In this document: piece after piece, positions 5,549-13,596 of the stretch
Layout of the letters: each line of letters starts with the position of its first letter
Position numbering within the stretch: position 1 is the stretch's first letter
Source: Candidatus Dojkabacteria bacterium
Lineage (GTDB): Archaea > Nanobdellota > Nanobdellia > Pacearchaeales > GW2011-AR1
Direction of reading: 5' to 3'
Assembly (NCBI GenBank): GCA_017610445.1
Contig: JAFCCB010000011.1
Span: 1 to 36,556 of the forward strand
Length of the DNA: 36,556 bases
Program-made: the position numbers and the translations under genes
Notes under the pieces: generated by a model
Told to the model about the DNA's origin: nothing
What the model saw: only the letters and a program-made list of their open reading frames with translations
Database searches by the model: none

Positions 5549-6436
5549 TCACCCTAAAAAAGCTTTTGCTCCTGTAAATATTAATACAGCCAAGGCAATT
5601 AAAACAAATGAATGTTTTAATCCTGATTTTATTTTTCCTTCAGCTAATTTTCCAATTACCAATCCTGCAAAAAATCCCTGCGTTATTAACAGCCATAAAA
5701 AAGGGCGTGTTAATTCTTCAGCTGTTGCTACTGCTCCTTTTTCTCCTATCCCCATGTTAAATCCAGGAATTCCTTCTGTTCCAGAACCAAACCCCTCCCC
5801 TAACCCAGTGGCAATAGGTAGAATTTTAAACTGCATAACTAACATTATAATAATAAATATAAAAAAGATAATATAACCCTGAACCATTAAAGTATACATT
5901 GCAGCACTTCTTTCTTTTTTCAATCTCTCAACCTGTGAAACAGATTTTGCAACTGCTTCTAAAATATCATCTATCTCTCCGCCTGCTTTCTCTGCCTCTC
6001 CAATAATTGTAACTGCTCTTGTAATTGTAATGTCATTAATATCTCTTGCAAAAGTTTCAAGAGCAGTATTAACAGGAATACCTAATGCAATCTGGTTAGC
6101 CAATTTATCAATATAGGGATTTAACTTTCCGTAATCTTTTTTCCTGACATTTAAAATACTTTTGCTGATGGGAGTTCCTGCCTTGACATTTTCAACCAGA
6201 TCCCTTGCAAATTCCAAAAACATCCTTTCTTTTTCTTTTATTGCATTTGTCTTTAAAATCAAAGAGAAAAAAAACGGCAGCAGTGCAATAATCAGGGCAA
6301 TCCCTAAAATAAAATAAAAAATATCTGTCCCTCTTAAAAAGATAAGCGACAAAATAACAGTCAGCAACCCAATAACTATCGCTATTATCTGAGGTTTATT
6401 CAGTTTTATTTTTTGAAGATATTTTTTTAGTTCCAT
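5549..6436 (-). CDS. Pilus membrane platform protein, T2SSF/TadC-like (second half)
   Basis: This 295-aa protein resembles the C-terminal half of archaellum/type IV pilus platform proteins (FlaJ/ArlJ, TadC). Two membrane segments near residues 18-60 precede a helical T2SSF domain (LEFARDLVENVKAGTPISKSIL and the EAEKAGGEIDDILEAVAKS motif typical of the family). Three more membrane segments follow toward the C-terminus. Such proteins couple the secretion ATPase to pilin insertion in the cytoplasmic membrane. The start codon directly abuts the stop of the neighbouring platform gene. Together the two match the two-domain FlaJ, here split into two chains. Confidence 0.8.
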   Translation of the reverse strand: MELKKYLQKIKLNKPQIIAIVIGLLTVILSLIFLRGTDIFYFILGIALIIALLPFFFSLILKTNAIKEKERMFLEFARDLVENVKAGTPISKSILNVRKKDYGKLNPYIDKLANQIALGIPVNTALETFARDINDITITRAVTIIGEAEKAGGEIDDILEAVAKSVSQVERLKKERSAAMYTLMVQGYIIFFIFIIIMLVMQFKILPIATGLGEGFGSGTEGIPGFNMGIGEKGAVATAEELTRPFLWLLITQGFFAGLVIGKLAEGKIKSGLKHSFVLIALAVLIFTGAKAFLG

Positions 6437-7801
6437 TCAAAACACCGGCTGTTTTAATTTTAAAAACATTAAGAAGATTATATTCAAAAAAACAATTGCT
6501 AATATGATAAGAAAACTTATTATTGGGGTGCTTAATCCAAAAAAATACATGCCAGTGCTTCCCATTATTACAAAAAGCATCAGCAGAATCATAGGTGCAG
6601 CAATAATAATGCTAATGTAAATATCCATAAAAGTTTCAGAAGTTTTAGTATATTTCTCTCTGTCTAATTTATAATCAAATAATAATCCTTCTGCATGTTT
6701 ATCCAAAAATTCATGCATATCCCCCCCAGAGGTTATTGTTGTAGCCAAACCATCAAACAATTCTTTTAATTTAGCAGACGGAGAAGATTTAGCAGATTTT
6801 TTCAAAGCAGTTACCAAATTATAACCCTGAAAATTCACTAGGTTCAAAAGTTTTTTAAATTCTGCCCTGGTGTATTTATATTCCTTGCTTTTAATGATAA
6901 TTTTAAAAATATTTACAGGTTCTATTCCTGAAGTTGCAATAGCAGACATATGAATAGCAACAAACGGAAGTTCCTGATTTATTTTTGAACCAAAGGTTTT
7001 TCCCTCGCTTTTAGGATAAAAATACATAATAATCCCTGCAATCAAGGGAATTACTGGGATAATCCAAAATATTTTCGCAAATCTGATTAGAAAAGAGCCT
7101 TCAACAGGGGTTAAAAAAGGAAAAGTCAAACTAACATTGTAAAACAACAAGAGTGCAAATAGAAACAAGCTGGAAATGAAAAAAATTGTTATTGTAAAAA
7201 AAATCATAGATATATAAGTTCCAACCATAAATGGAGAATTCATTTTTCTTAAATCTTTGTTCAAAGACACCAAATTCCATTTTGATAATAATTTATTTGA
7301 AAATTCTTTAAAAAAATGATTGGATATTTTTGCATAAAAATTTGGTTTGCCAAAACCCAAAACCGGTCTCTCAACAGCAAATTTAGTCTTCAGCTGATTT
7401 ATTGAAAGATTACTCTTGCTTAAATTTTTCAAAAATTTCTTTTTGTCCTTGTCATTAATAGTAACAGCGATTTTTTCCTCTTTTTTATTTGGTTTGTATT
7501 TAATCTGAATAAGATTTTTTCTCTCAGGTTCATTGATTTTTAGTTTTCCTTCTCCTTCAGCAAGCCTTTTAAAAAATTTAATATTCTCAATTAAATCAGG
7601 AAGAGAATTATTCAGAATCTTCAATTGCATAATCAAGGAATTAACTGCCTCGCTTAAAAGTTTTTTTTCTTGGGTATTAATAACAGCTTTATTATTTAAT
7701 TCAAGATTTTTGATAACTTTTAATTGGTTCTCAAAAACATATGCTTCTCTTATTATCTCTTTAATTCTTTGAATATTTTGTTTTAAAGCATTAATTGTCA
7801 T
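6437..7801 (-). CDS. Pilus membrane platform protein, T2SSF/TadC-like (first half)
   Basis: The 454-aa protein starts with about 190 mostly soluble, lysine-rich residues, part of it likely coiled coil. A membrane segment pair follows near residues 195-265, then a T2SSF-type helical domain (FKKLLNLVNFQGYNLVTAL, then LATTITSGGDMHEFLDKHAE), and two to three C-terminal membrane segments. It overlaps the upstream 62-aa gene by four bases (ATGA) and runs without a gap into the second platform gene, so all are cotranslated. It probably forms the inner-membrane pilus platform together with the protein at 5549. Confidence 0.75.
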   Translation of the reverse strand: MTINALKQNIQRIKEIIREAYVFENQLKVIKNLELNNKAVINTQEKKLLSEAVNSLIMQLKILNNSLPDLIENIKFFKRLAEGEGKLKINEPERKNLIQIKYKPNKKEEKIAVTINDKDKKKFLKNLSKSNLSINQLKTKFAVERPVLGFGKPNFYAKISNHFFKEFSNKLLSKWNLVSLNKDLRKMNSPFMVGTYISMIFFTITIFFISSLFLFALLLFYNVSLTFPFLTPVEGSFLIRFAKIFWIIPVIPLIAGIIMYFYPKSEGKTFGSKINQELPFVAIHMSAIATSGIEPVNIFKIIIKSKEYKYTRAEFKKLLNLVNFQGYNLVTALKKSAKSSPSAKLKELFDGLATTITSGGDMHEFLDKHAEGLLFDYKLDREKYTKTSETFMDIYISIIIAAPMILLMLFVIMGSTGMYFFGLSTPIISFLIILAIVFLNIIFLMFLKLKQPVF

Positions 7802-7986
7802 TTAAATTCCTCCTTTTTATTACTCAAAACTCCTGAAATTTTTTTCTGAAAATCAAGAATAGCTTTTTTAGAATTCTGAAACTCTTGAGCGTTATTATCT
7901 TTGTAAGATTTTTCTAATTTATTTATAGCAATTTCTATATCATCTGTTAATTGTGCAAGTAGCTGCAATTGTTCTAAATCTGCCAT
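7798..7986 (-). CDS. Small helical protein, 62 aa, pilus operon
   Basis: The protein is short, charged and probably all-helical (MADLEQLQLLAQLTDDIEIA, then lysine-rich). I do not recognise the family. Its ATG overlaps the TAA of the upstream 47-aa gene (TAATG), and its own stop overlaps the ATG of the platform gene by four bases. This strict coupling argues that it is real and works with the platform proteins or the ATPase. A small accessory coiled-coil subunit is the simplest guess. Confidence 0.7.
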   Translation of the reverse strand: MADLEQLQLLAQLTDDIEIAINKLEKSYKDNNAQEFQNSKKAILDFQKKISGVLSNKKEEFK

Positions 7987-8129
7987 TATCTGCCTTCCCT
8001 CTTTAATTTTTCCAATACAGCAATATCAACAAATTGTTTCGCATTAGAATATTTAATTTTCATAGATTTCTCTTTGATTAGTTTTTTCACACCTTTTAAT
8101 AAACTCTTATCAATTTTTACTACAGCCAT
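7986..8129 (-). CDS. Ribbon-helix-helix-like mini-protein, 47 aa
   Basis: The reading frame encodes MAVVKIDKSLLKGVKKLIKE and 27 further residues, ending LEKLKREGR. A short strand (VVKID), then helix LLKGVKKLIKE, then helix NAKQFVDIAVLEKLKR is the layout of small ribbon-helix-helix regulators. It is too short for common gene-length cutoffs. Support comes from the TAATG overlap with the next gene and from the four 10-bp repeats immediately upstream, which look like its operator. It would be the first gene of the platform sub-operon and could repress it. The assignment to the family is by pattern only. Confidence 0.7.
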   Translation of the reverse strand: MAVVKIDKSLLKGVKKLIKEKSMKIKYSNAKQFVDIAVLEKLKREGR

Positions 8130-8132
8130 TTT

Positions 8133-8172
8133 ATAAAGTTACTTTAAATAACCCTAAATAACTTTAAGTAAC
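8133..8172 (-). promoter_or_regulatory. Four tandem 10-bp repeats, likely operator of the 47-aa gene
   Basis: On the minus strand four consecutive decamers read GTTACTTAAA, GTTATTTAGG, GTTATTTAAA and GTAACTTTAT. They end four bases before the ATG at 8129. The spacing equals one turn of the helix, as in operators of ribbon-helix-helix proteins. The repeats include TTATTTAAAG, a possible TATA box about 20 bases from the start, so bound protein would block transcription. Confidence 0.6.
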
Positions 8173-8190
8173 CGATGTTTAAAAATCTTG

Positions 8191-11100
8191 CTAATTTTCA
8201 AAAACAGATCCAGAACCAGATTCTTCATCAATACCAAATGCCTTTAAAACACCTTCAGGATTTTTATAATATTCATTAACGATTTTCTGGATTTGATTAA
8301 AATCATAAATCCTTCTCTTTTGCAGTTCATATAATAATTTAGCTCTTAAATAAAATTCTTTATTTAATTCTTCTGCTCCCAAACCATATTTTCTTGAAAT
8401 TTTCTCAAAAACTTTGCTGTCTTTTTTAAAATAAAAAATATTATCCCCCACATTCCAGATAAAAGGGGTATTTGTCAATGCAATTCCTTTAGTATCTACA
8501 TTTATAATTTCAACAATCTCTCTTAATCTTCTTGTTTGTTGCTTGTTAATAGTGGCATGAGTCATTATTGCAACACAATCCAAAACATTAAGAAGTGTCG
8601 GGGATAATTCTATTGGAGGAGTTTCCAATCTTTTAATAAGAGTATCCACAGAATCTGCATGCATTGTGCTGATAGAAGAATGTCCTGAAGCCATCCCCTG
8701 GAATAATACAAATGCTTCTTTGCCTCTCACCTCTCCAACAATTACATAATCTGGATTTTGTCTGAAAGAATTTTTTAGCAGACTAAATAAATCAACCTCT
8801 CCGGTTTTTCCAGCACCTAATGAAGTTCTTGAAACACTTGGTAGCCAGTTTTCACGGGGCAGATTAATCTCGCGCGTGTTATGGACGAAAATATTATCAC
8901 ACATAAATTTTTCATATTTTGGAATACTTAAATCAAAAACTTCAATGTCCCTGCATTTAATTTTTTTAATACTTTTTACTTTATCCCAATAAATATCATT
9001 ATGAGATAAATCATTATACTTAGAACCAGGAATAGCAATTTTTTGAAGGTAATTTCTACCCATGTTTTGCATATCTTGCAAATAAGGCCAGCTTAATTTA
9101 TGATGATTATCATTAATTTCTTTTAATTGATTAATTGATAATGGGATGATATCACTAAATGTATGGGAAGATTTTTTATTGTAGGCATATAGTTTTTCAT
9201 TTTTTCTGTCCTGCAAAAATCCAACTTCTTTAAATTTTTCAATATTTTCAGAACTTGAAATAGACATATTAATGCATTTATCTTTTCTATTAAAATCATT
9301 AATTCTTGAAATTATACCTAATCTTAAAAATAAGGTTTGAAAATCTTCAAGTAGAGTATAGCTTTGGGAAGCACAAGAAATCTCATTTTTTTTCATAGTT
9401 CCATCTGCACTAAAATAACCTCTAATAAAATGTTTAATTTGTTCATTAGATAGATTAAAAATAAAATCAGGGATTTTTTTAGTATTAGAATAGCCATCAA
9501 ATTTCAAAACATTTTTCATGAACTTGTAAAATATAGTGCTATGTATCCTCATAGAAACACCATTATCATTCATTATTGAATGATTTGTTTGCAAATAATC
9601 TGTAATTTTTCTAAATTTTTCTCTGCATTCTAAATCTTGATTGGATATTATCACAGAATTTTGATTATAATTGTCATAACTCCCATCCCCAATCCATAAC
9701 CCACAAAACTCTAAAAAATTTTTATCTATTCTAAATAAAACAGGAATAGAGGATTTATTTTTACTTTTGATTTTTAAATTTTTTAAGTCTTCAACAGTAA
9801 ACTCAAAGTTAATTTTCATAAAATCAGAAATTTTTATTATATTTCTTTTTTTCCACCATCTATATTTTTCTTTTTTAATATTAAAATCTTTTAATTTACA
9901 TTTCTCAAAAATCTTTTTTATTGGTTCTCCAACCAAAAAATCCTTTTCAAAACATTTTAGATAATTAATTAAATTGATTTCATTTATCCCTTCACCATTA
10001 ATAGGTAATCTTCTTGGAACTGCAATAAATGATTTTCCTTGTTTTAATTGCATTGGTTTAATCTCTGCTAATCTGCCATCACACATACTAAATAAGGAAT
10101 GATCTTCAGTAACTTTAATTTTCCTTCCAGTGGAGGTTAAAATTTCATAAATATCTTTTGAAACTTTATGTTTAATATATGAACTGGGTTTAATAAAAAT
10201 AATTTTTCCAGATTCATCAAGAGTCATAACTTCTGCATCAATTTTATTATCTACGAATTCTTTAATAGTAATATTTCTAATTTTTTTATTTTGTTTTATA
10301 ATTATCCTTGAATCTCCAGTTACACTATCTTCAATACTTACAACTCTTGCTTCAGGAGGAATAAAAAAAGCAATAGCATTAAGAAGTGTAGTTTTTCCAG
10401 AAGCAGTCCCGCCAGAAATCAGAATATTTGCTTTGTATTGAAGCAAAATCCAGAAATAAGCAAGCATTTCAGGGCTTAATGTTTTCATATTTAACAGCTG
10501 AACAGGAGTCCATGGAACTTTTGTAAATTTCCTGATTGTAAAAGTAGGTCCTCTGCTTGTAACATCTTTTGTATAAGTTGCATTAACTCTGCTCCCATCA
10601 GGAAGACTGCCGTCTAAAAGAGGTGAAGCATAAGAAATGTATTTTCCACATCTCTGTGCAAGTTTCTCAACAAAATTTGACAATTTATCCACAGATTTAA
10701 ACACTAAATTTGTTTTTATATTTCTGTAAATTCTGTGAATAATATAAATAGGAGTATTAACCCCGTTGCATTCAATATCTTCAATAAAAAAATCCCGCAT
10801 CAAAGCCTCAATCTTATTTAAACCTACAAAATCCCTGAACAAATAATAAAAAATCTTTTTGTAAGATTCCTCGCTTATTTTCAAATCCAGCTCCTCAATC
10901 AAAAGCCGCGATGTTTTATTTATATAGTCTATCATTGACTCTTTTGTTTTGTCAACCAAAATATTCACATTAATCATCTCACCCAAACTTAATTCAAGAG
11001 TATCCAGCAATGATTTTTCATTCTGATTTAAAATCGGCTCTTCAATTTCATAAATTAATTCATTTATTTTCCTGTCCCAATAAATATGAACACTAGTGTA

Positions 11101-11199
11101 AGGTGCAATAAGAACATATCTAAGATTAATCTTTGTTTTGTCTTCTATTTTCGGAAGCACAGGCATTCTTGGATTTAAATTTATTTCTATTTTATCCAT
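8191..11199 (-). CDS. Type IV pilus/archaellum-type secretion ATPase, intein-interrupted
   Basis: The host protein (exteins joined, 519 aa) is a VirB11/FlaI/TadA-family ATPase that powers pilus assembly at the cytoplasmic face. Visible motifs are the N-terminal domain to about residue 230, Walker A GGTASGKTT (263-271), the Asp box VVSIED ending at 291 and continuing TREINLP after the intein, Walker B DYVIVGEVRG (817-826) and the His box MASGHSSISTMHAD (836-849). Residues 292-774 are an intein, described separately. The gene lies directly downstream of the pilins and upstream of the platform genes. ATPase function requires the intein to splice. Confidence 0.92.
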   Translation of the reverse strand: MDKIEINLNPRMPVLPKIEDKTKINLRYVLIAPYTSVHIYWDRKINELIYEIEEPILNQNEKSLLDTLELSLGEMINVNILVDKTKESMIDYINKTSRLLIEELDLKISEESYKKIFYYLFRDFVGLNKIEALMRDFFIEDIECNGVNTPIYIIHRIYRNIKTNLVFKSVDKLSNFVEKLAQRCGKYISYASPLLDGSLPDGSRVNATYTKDVTSRGPTFTIRKFTKVPWTPVQLLNMKTLSPEMLAYFWILLQYKANILISGGTASGKTTLLNAIAFFIPPEARVVSIEDSVTGDSRIIIKQNKKIRNITIKEFVDNKIDAEVMTLDESGKIIFIKPSSYIKHKVSKDIYEILTSTGRKIKVTEDHSLFSMCDGRLAEIKPMQLKQGKSFIAVPRRLPINGEGINEINLINYLKCFEKDFLVGEPIKKIFEKCKLKDFNIKKEKYRWWKKRNIIKISDFMKINFEFTVEDLKNLKIKSKNKSSIPVLFRIDKNFLEFCGLWIGDGSYDNYNQNSVIISNQDLECREKFRKITDYLQTNHSIMNDNGVSMRIHSTIFYKFMKNVLKFDGYSNTKKIPDFIFNLSNEQIKHFIRGYFSADGTMKKNEISCASQSYTLLEDFQTLFLRLGIISRINDFNRKDKCINMSISSSENIEKFKEVGFLQDRKNEKLYAYNKKSSHTFSDIIPLSINQLKEINDNHHKLSWPYLQDMQNMGRNYLQKIAIPGSKYNDLSHNDIYWDKVKSIKKIKCRDIEVFDLSIPKYEKFMCDNIFVHNTREINLPRENWLPSVSRTSLGAGKTGEVDLFSLLKNSFRQNPDYVIVGEVRGKEAFVLFQGMASGHSSISTMHADSVDTLIKRLETPPIELSPTLLNVLDCVAIMTHATINKQQTRRLREIVEIINVDTKGIALTNTPFIWNVGDNIFYFKKDSKVFEKISRKYGLGAEELNKEFYLRAKLLYELQKRRIYDFNQIQKIVNEYYKNPEGVLKAFGIDEESGSGSVFEN
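8878..10326 (-). mobile_element. LAGLIDADG homing-endonuclease intein, 483 aa, in the pilus ATPase
   Basis: The insertion starts with Ser (SVTGDSRI, block A) after the host sequence VVSIED and ends with VHN before Thr of TREINLP. Block B has TEDHSLF with His at intein position 76. The endonuclease motifs are LEFCGLWIGDGSYD (intein 205-218) and FIRGYFSADGTM (300-311), both with their catalytic Asp. Block F is EVFDLSIPKYEKFMCDNIFV. Ser1, the penultimate His, the final Asn and Thr+1 are all present, so it should splice, and the endonuclease looks intact. It interrupts the conserved Asp box of the ATPase. Confidence 0.93.
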
Positions 11200-11202
11200 T
11201 TT

Positions 11203-11958
11203 TCAAATCACACTAAAGTCAATCTGAGTTTTTGCATTAGCATCAGTGCTATTAACCCCCTTATTTTTAATTATTATTTTATAAGCAGTTGGAGCAGCAT
11301 TCAATGTTTTCAAGTCATCTTTTCCATCACAAGTAATATTAACATCATAATTCATTGTCAAACTTATTTTAAATTTTGAAGCCATTTTATCAGTTTTTAA
11401 AATAATATTCCCTTGTTTTTCCATTTCTACTCCTGGCTCTGATAATTCTAATTTTGTATCTTCGAGAATATATTTTATAGAATCCCCAAGACCATTAATT
11501 TCTATTTTACCTTTGGCTATTTTAAAAGGAACTACACGACATTCCCCAGTAGTAGACTGTTCAACATCTGAAATTTTGCTGTCTAATGTATTAAGAGCAG
11601 AAATTGTTTGTTCTATGATTGCCTTGTCTTTCATTTTTTCAATTTGTGGCATTGCTACACTTAATATTATTGCAATTATTGAAAGCCCAATTAGCGTGTA
11701 AATAACTGTCTCTACCCAAACCTGCGAGCGTTTTGACTTAAGTAAAAGTTTATTTAGATAAAAATCAAAGCGCGAGTTTGAGCGTTTTGAATTTAGTAAT
11801 TTTTTATTAAATAAAAATTTAGGATGCGAGTTTGAGCGTTTAGACATTGAGTTGCTTCTATTTCCATTAATAATGTCTAAATGCGAGCCTGCCTTAAATT
11901 TTTTTTTTAAATACATTTTAACAAGTTTCAACTTCTGTTGCAACATCTGAAACATCAC
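11203..11958 (-). CDS. Type IV pilin-like protein with repeated leader, 251 aa
   Basis: A class III (prepilin peptidase) signal is clear: SKRSQ at residues 75-79 followed by a hydrophobic helix (VIYTLIGLSIIAIILSVAMP). The rest is a secreted, mostly beta domain with two Cys (near residues 139 and 210). Cleavage is expected before or at Gln79. The leader is far too long (78 residues instead of about 5-20) and contains SKRSN at 39-43 and 57-61, copies of the cleavage motif spaced exactly 18 residues. The start is uncertain: the ATG at 11958 overlaps the upstream pilin by 41 bases, while the ATG at 11847 is an alternative. The protein ends four bases before the ATPase gene. Confidence 0.75.
   Translation of the reverse strand: MMFQMLQQKLKLVKMYLKKKFKAGSHLDIINGNRSNSMSKRSNSHPKFLFNKKLLNSKRSNSRFDFYLNKLLLKSKRSQVWVETVIYTLIGLSIIAIILSVAMPQIEKMKDKAIIEQTISALNTLDSKISDVEQSTTGECRVVPFKIAKGKIEINGLGDSIKYILEDTKLELSEPGVEMEKQGNIILKTDKMASKFKISLTMNYDVNITCDGKDDLKTLNAAPTAYKIIIKNKGVNSTDANAKTQIDFSVI
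11722..11844 (-). repeat. Tandem 54-bp repeats in the pilin leader (11203 gene)
   Basis: Three units with period 54 bp start with AAACGCTCAAACTCGC or a close variant and encode SKRSNS, then a variable stretch, then NKxLL. The last unit runs into the true pilin signal SKRSQ. The conserved AACGCTC core is GC-richer than the spacer. Confidence 0.75.
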
Positions 11959-12568
11959 AGGTTTTCCCGCCCTTTAAAACAGGATAAACTTTGATTGAAT
12001 CTGGTTTATTAGATATAGGAATAATATATGTTCTTTCTTCATTATTTTCAGGAAAACTAAACCCCTCATTACCATACATAAAAAAATCAGAACCAAACCC
12101 CTTGCTGTTATTTATTATTTTAACACTTTTGCTTGAAGCCCCGCCCAATTCTATAACAAAACCATCAATTAAATCCTGGATATCTGCGATATGAACCTGC
12201 ACACTCATATTTTCATCACTAGGATTATAACAAGTATAACCAGAACTTATTTCAACTTTTCCAATGACATCCAGACAATTTCCAGACGAAAGCCTGTTTT
12301 TTACAAACGGAACTACAAAAGCAAAAATTAAACCTGCTGCAACTATTACAAGCAAAATTAAAAGCACAGTTGAAATTATTTGACTTTGCGAGCGTTTGCA
12401 TTTAAGCAATCTTTTATTCATAATATGAAAATGCAAACGTGAGTTTGAGCGTTTAGACATTAGTAAATTTTCATTGAATAAAATGCCTGAACGCAAGTTT
12501 GAGCGTTTAGAGTTTAACTCTATTTTATTAGATAAAAAACTATGAACGCGAGTTCCTCTTTTTACCAT
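11918..12568 (-). CDS. Type IV pilin-like protein with repeated leader, 216 aa
   Basis: The prepilin motif CKRSQ (residues 57-61) is followed by the hydrophobic helix IISTVLLILLVIVAAGLIFA, then a secreted domain with four Cys. Upstream of it KRG at 3-5, KRS at 22-23 and KRS at 40-41 repeat with a spacing of 18 or 19 residues. An internal Met (residue 50, base 12421) would give a normal 11-residue leader, MNKRLLKCKRS. However, a TATA box (ATTTATAAAG, 12595-12604) points to leaderless translation from 12568, so I keep the long form. It is probably a pilus subunit in the same transcript as the next pilin. Confidence 0.75.
   Translation of the reverse strand: MVKRGTRVHSFLSNKIELNSKRSNLRSGILFNENLLMSKRSNSRLHFHIMNKRLLKCKRSQSQIISTVLLILLVIVAAGLIFAFVVPFVKNRLSSGNCLDVIGKVEISSGYTCYNPSDENMSVQVHIADIQDLIDGFVIELGGASSKSVKIINNSKGFGSDFFMYGNEGFSFPENNEERTYIIPISNKPDSIKVYPVLKGGKTCDVSDVATEVETC
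12386..12565 (-). repeat. Tandem 54-57-bp repeats in the pilin leader (11918 gene)
   Basis: Four degenerate units encode KRGTR, SKRSNLR, SKRSNSR and finally CKRSQ, the functional signal. Between them lies an NxxLL-like spacer. The DNA core TCTAAACGCTCAAACT is shared with the neighbouring pilin gene, so the array was copied between, or before the duplication of, the two genes. Confidence 0.75.
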
Positions 12569-12750
12569 ATTCTATTAATTCAAAAGAAAAATACTTTATA
12601 AATATTCTCTTATATAACTAATTTAAAATTATATTTAGAATATGAAAGACTTAATAATTTTAATATTAACATCAACCACCCTTGTGTATTTTATGTTTTA
12701 AAAGATTATAAGATTTTGTATTAGTTTATAAAAAATATTATTTTAATAAT

Positions 12751-13596
12751 TTAAATCTTTTTCTTACTAACATAAAAATAATAAATCATAATAAAAACAA
12801 TAACACTAATTAAATTAATCCAGGTAAAAAAACTTAATTTTGTTATATCTTCACAATCAATAGATTTAGAACCCCATTTACATCCTTCACCTGCTCCTGC
12901 AATTTCCCAATGAGCATCCCAACTCACCTCTAAAACTTCATCAGTATCACAATTACCAGTAACAACAATATTTTCAACAATACATTTATCAGGATCATTA
13001 TGGAAAACCTCATCACCTTTACAAATTGATTCATTATTATATCTTGGCTGACATTTTTTTGTATCAGCAGTTTCATTCCATTCACAACGAAAATTTCTTG
13101 CAACATCCACACAAGGAGAACCACTTTCATTAAACCACCCGCCTATTTCCTGTCCTTCTTCAATACTAAAAAGTTTTTCAACACTTCTTTCTCTTACCCC
13201 TGCAGTATCATTATTGCAATCTGATTCATCTTTATAATCCCAGCAAAAATTAACATCTGTTGCAAAACAATTCCATGTTGTTATCATATCCCCTTCTGGA
13301 TCTTCATATTTCTTGTTTGTAATTCTGCACTCTGTTCCAATAGGACAGCACATAACCCCTTCTTCTGCATCAGAATTATAACAATTTGCATAAGCAGATT
13401 CTCCTATTGTAGGAAATATTGGGTTATTTGATTGACTATAATCAGTAAAAAATTCTCCACTATCATCACAAACAGGATAATCAACAATTAGAGTAAAACC
13501 TCCTTCACTTTCATCCCAGATAATTTCTGCACTAACACTAATTAAAGATATTAAAACAAATAAAAATACAACACCTGTTAATATTATTTTTTTCAT
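12751..13596 (-). CDS. Secreted Cys-rich protein with C-terminal anchor, 281 aa
   Basis: A Sec-type signal peptide (KKIILTGVVFLFVLISLISV) is followed by an acidic, Cys-rich ectodomain with about 20 Cys and several N-glycosylation sequons. A C-terminal membrane segment (FFTWINLISVIVFIMIYYFY) and a basic tail (KKK) follow. The protein would be held on the outer face of the cytoplasmic membrane. Its ATG overlaps the end of the 945-aa surface protein gene by four bases, so the two are translated together and it may anchor that protein. I know no specific family. Confidence 0.7.
   Translation of the reverse strand: MKKIILTGVVFLFVLISLISVSAEIIWDESEGGFTLIVDYPVCDDSGEFFTDYSQSNNPIFPTIGESAYANCYNSDAEEGVMCCPIGTECRITNKKYEDPEGDMITTWNCFATDVNFCWDYKDESDCNNDTAGVRERSVEKLFSIEEGQEIGGWFNESGSPCVDVARNFRCEWNETADTKKCQPRYNNESICKGDEVFHNDPDKCIVENIVVTGNCDTDEVLEVSWDAHWEIAGAGEGCKWGSKSIDCEDITKLSFFTWINLISVIVFIMIYYFYVSKKKI

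Noticed and set aside
12386-12565. Regularly spaced repeats resembling a short CRISPR
   Set aside because: Units are degenerate, spacing is 54-57 bp in frame, and they encode repeated SKRSN before a pilin signal.
12642-12701. Plus-strand 19-codon frame with hydrophobic peptide (MKDLIILILTS)
   Set aside because: AT-rich sequence gives such frames by chance, and there is no convincing start signal.
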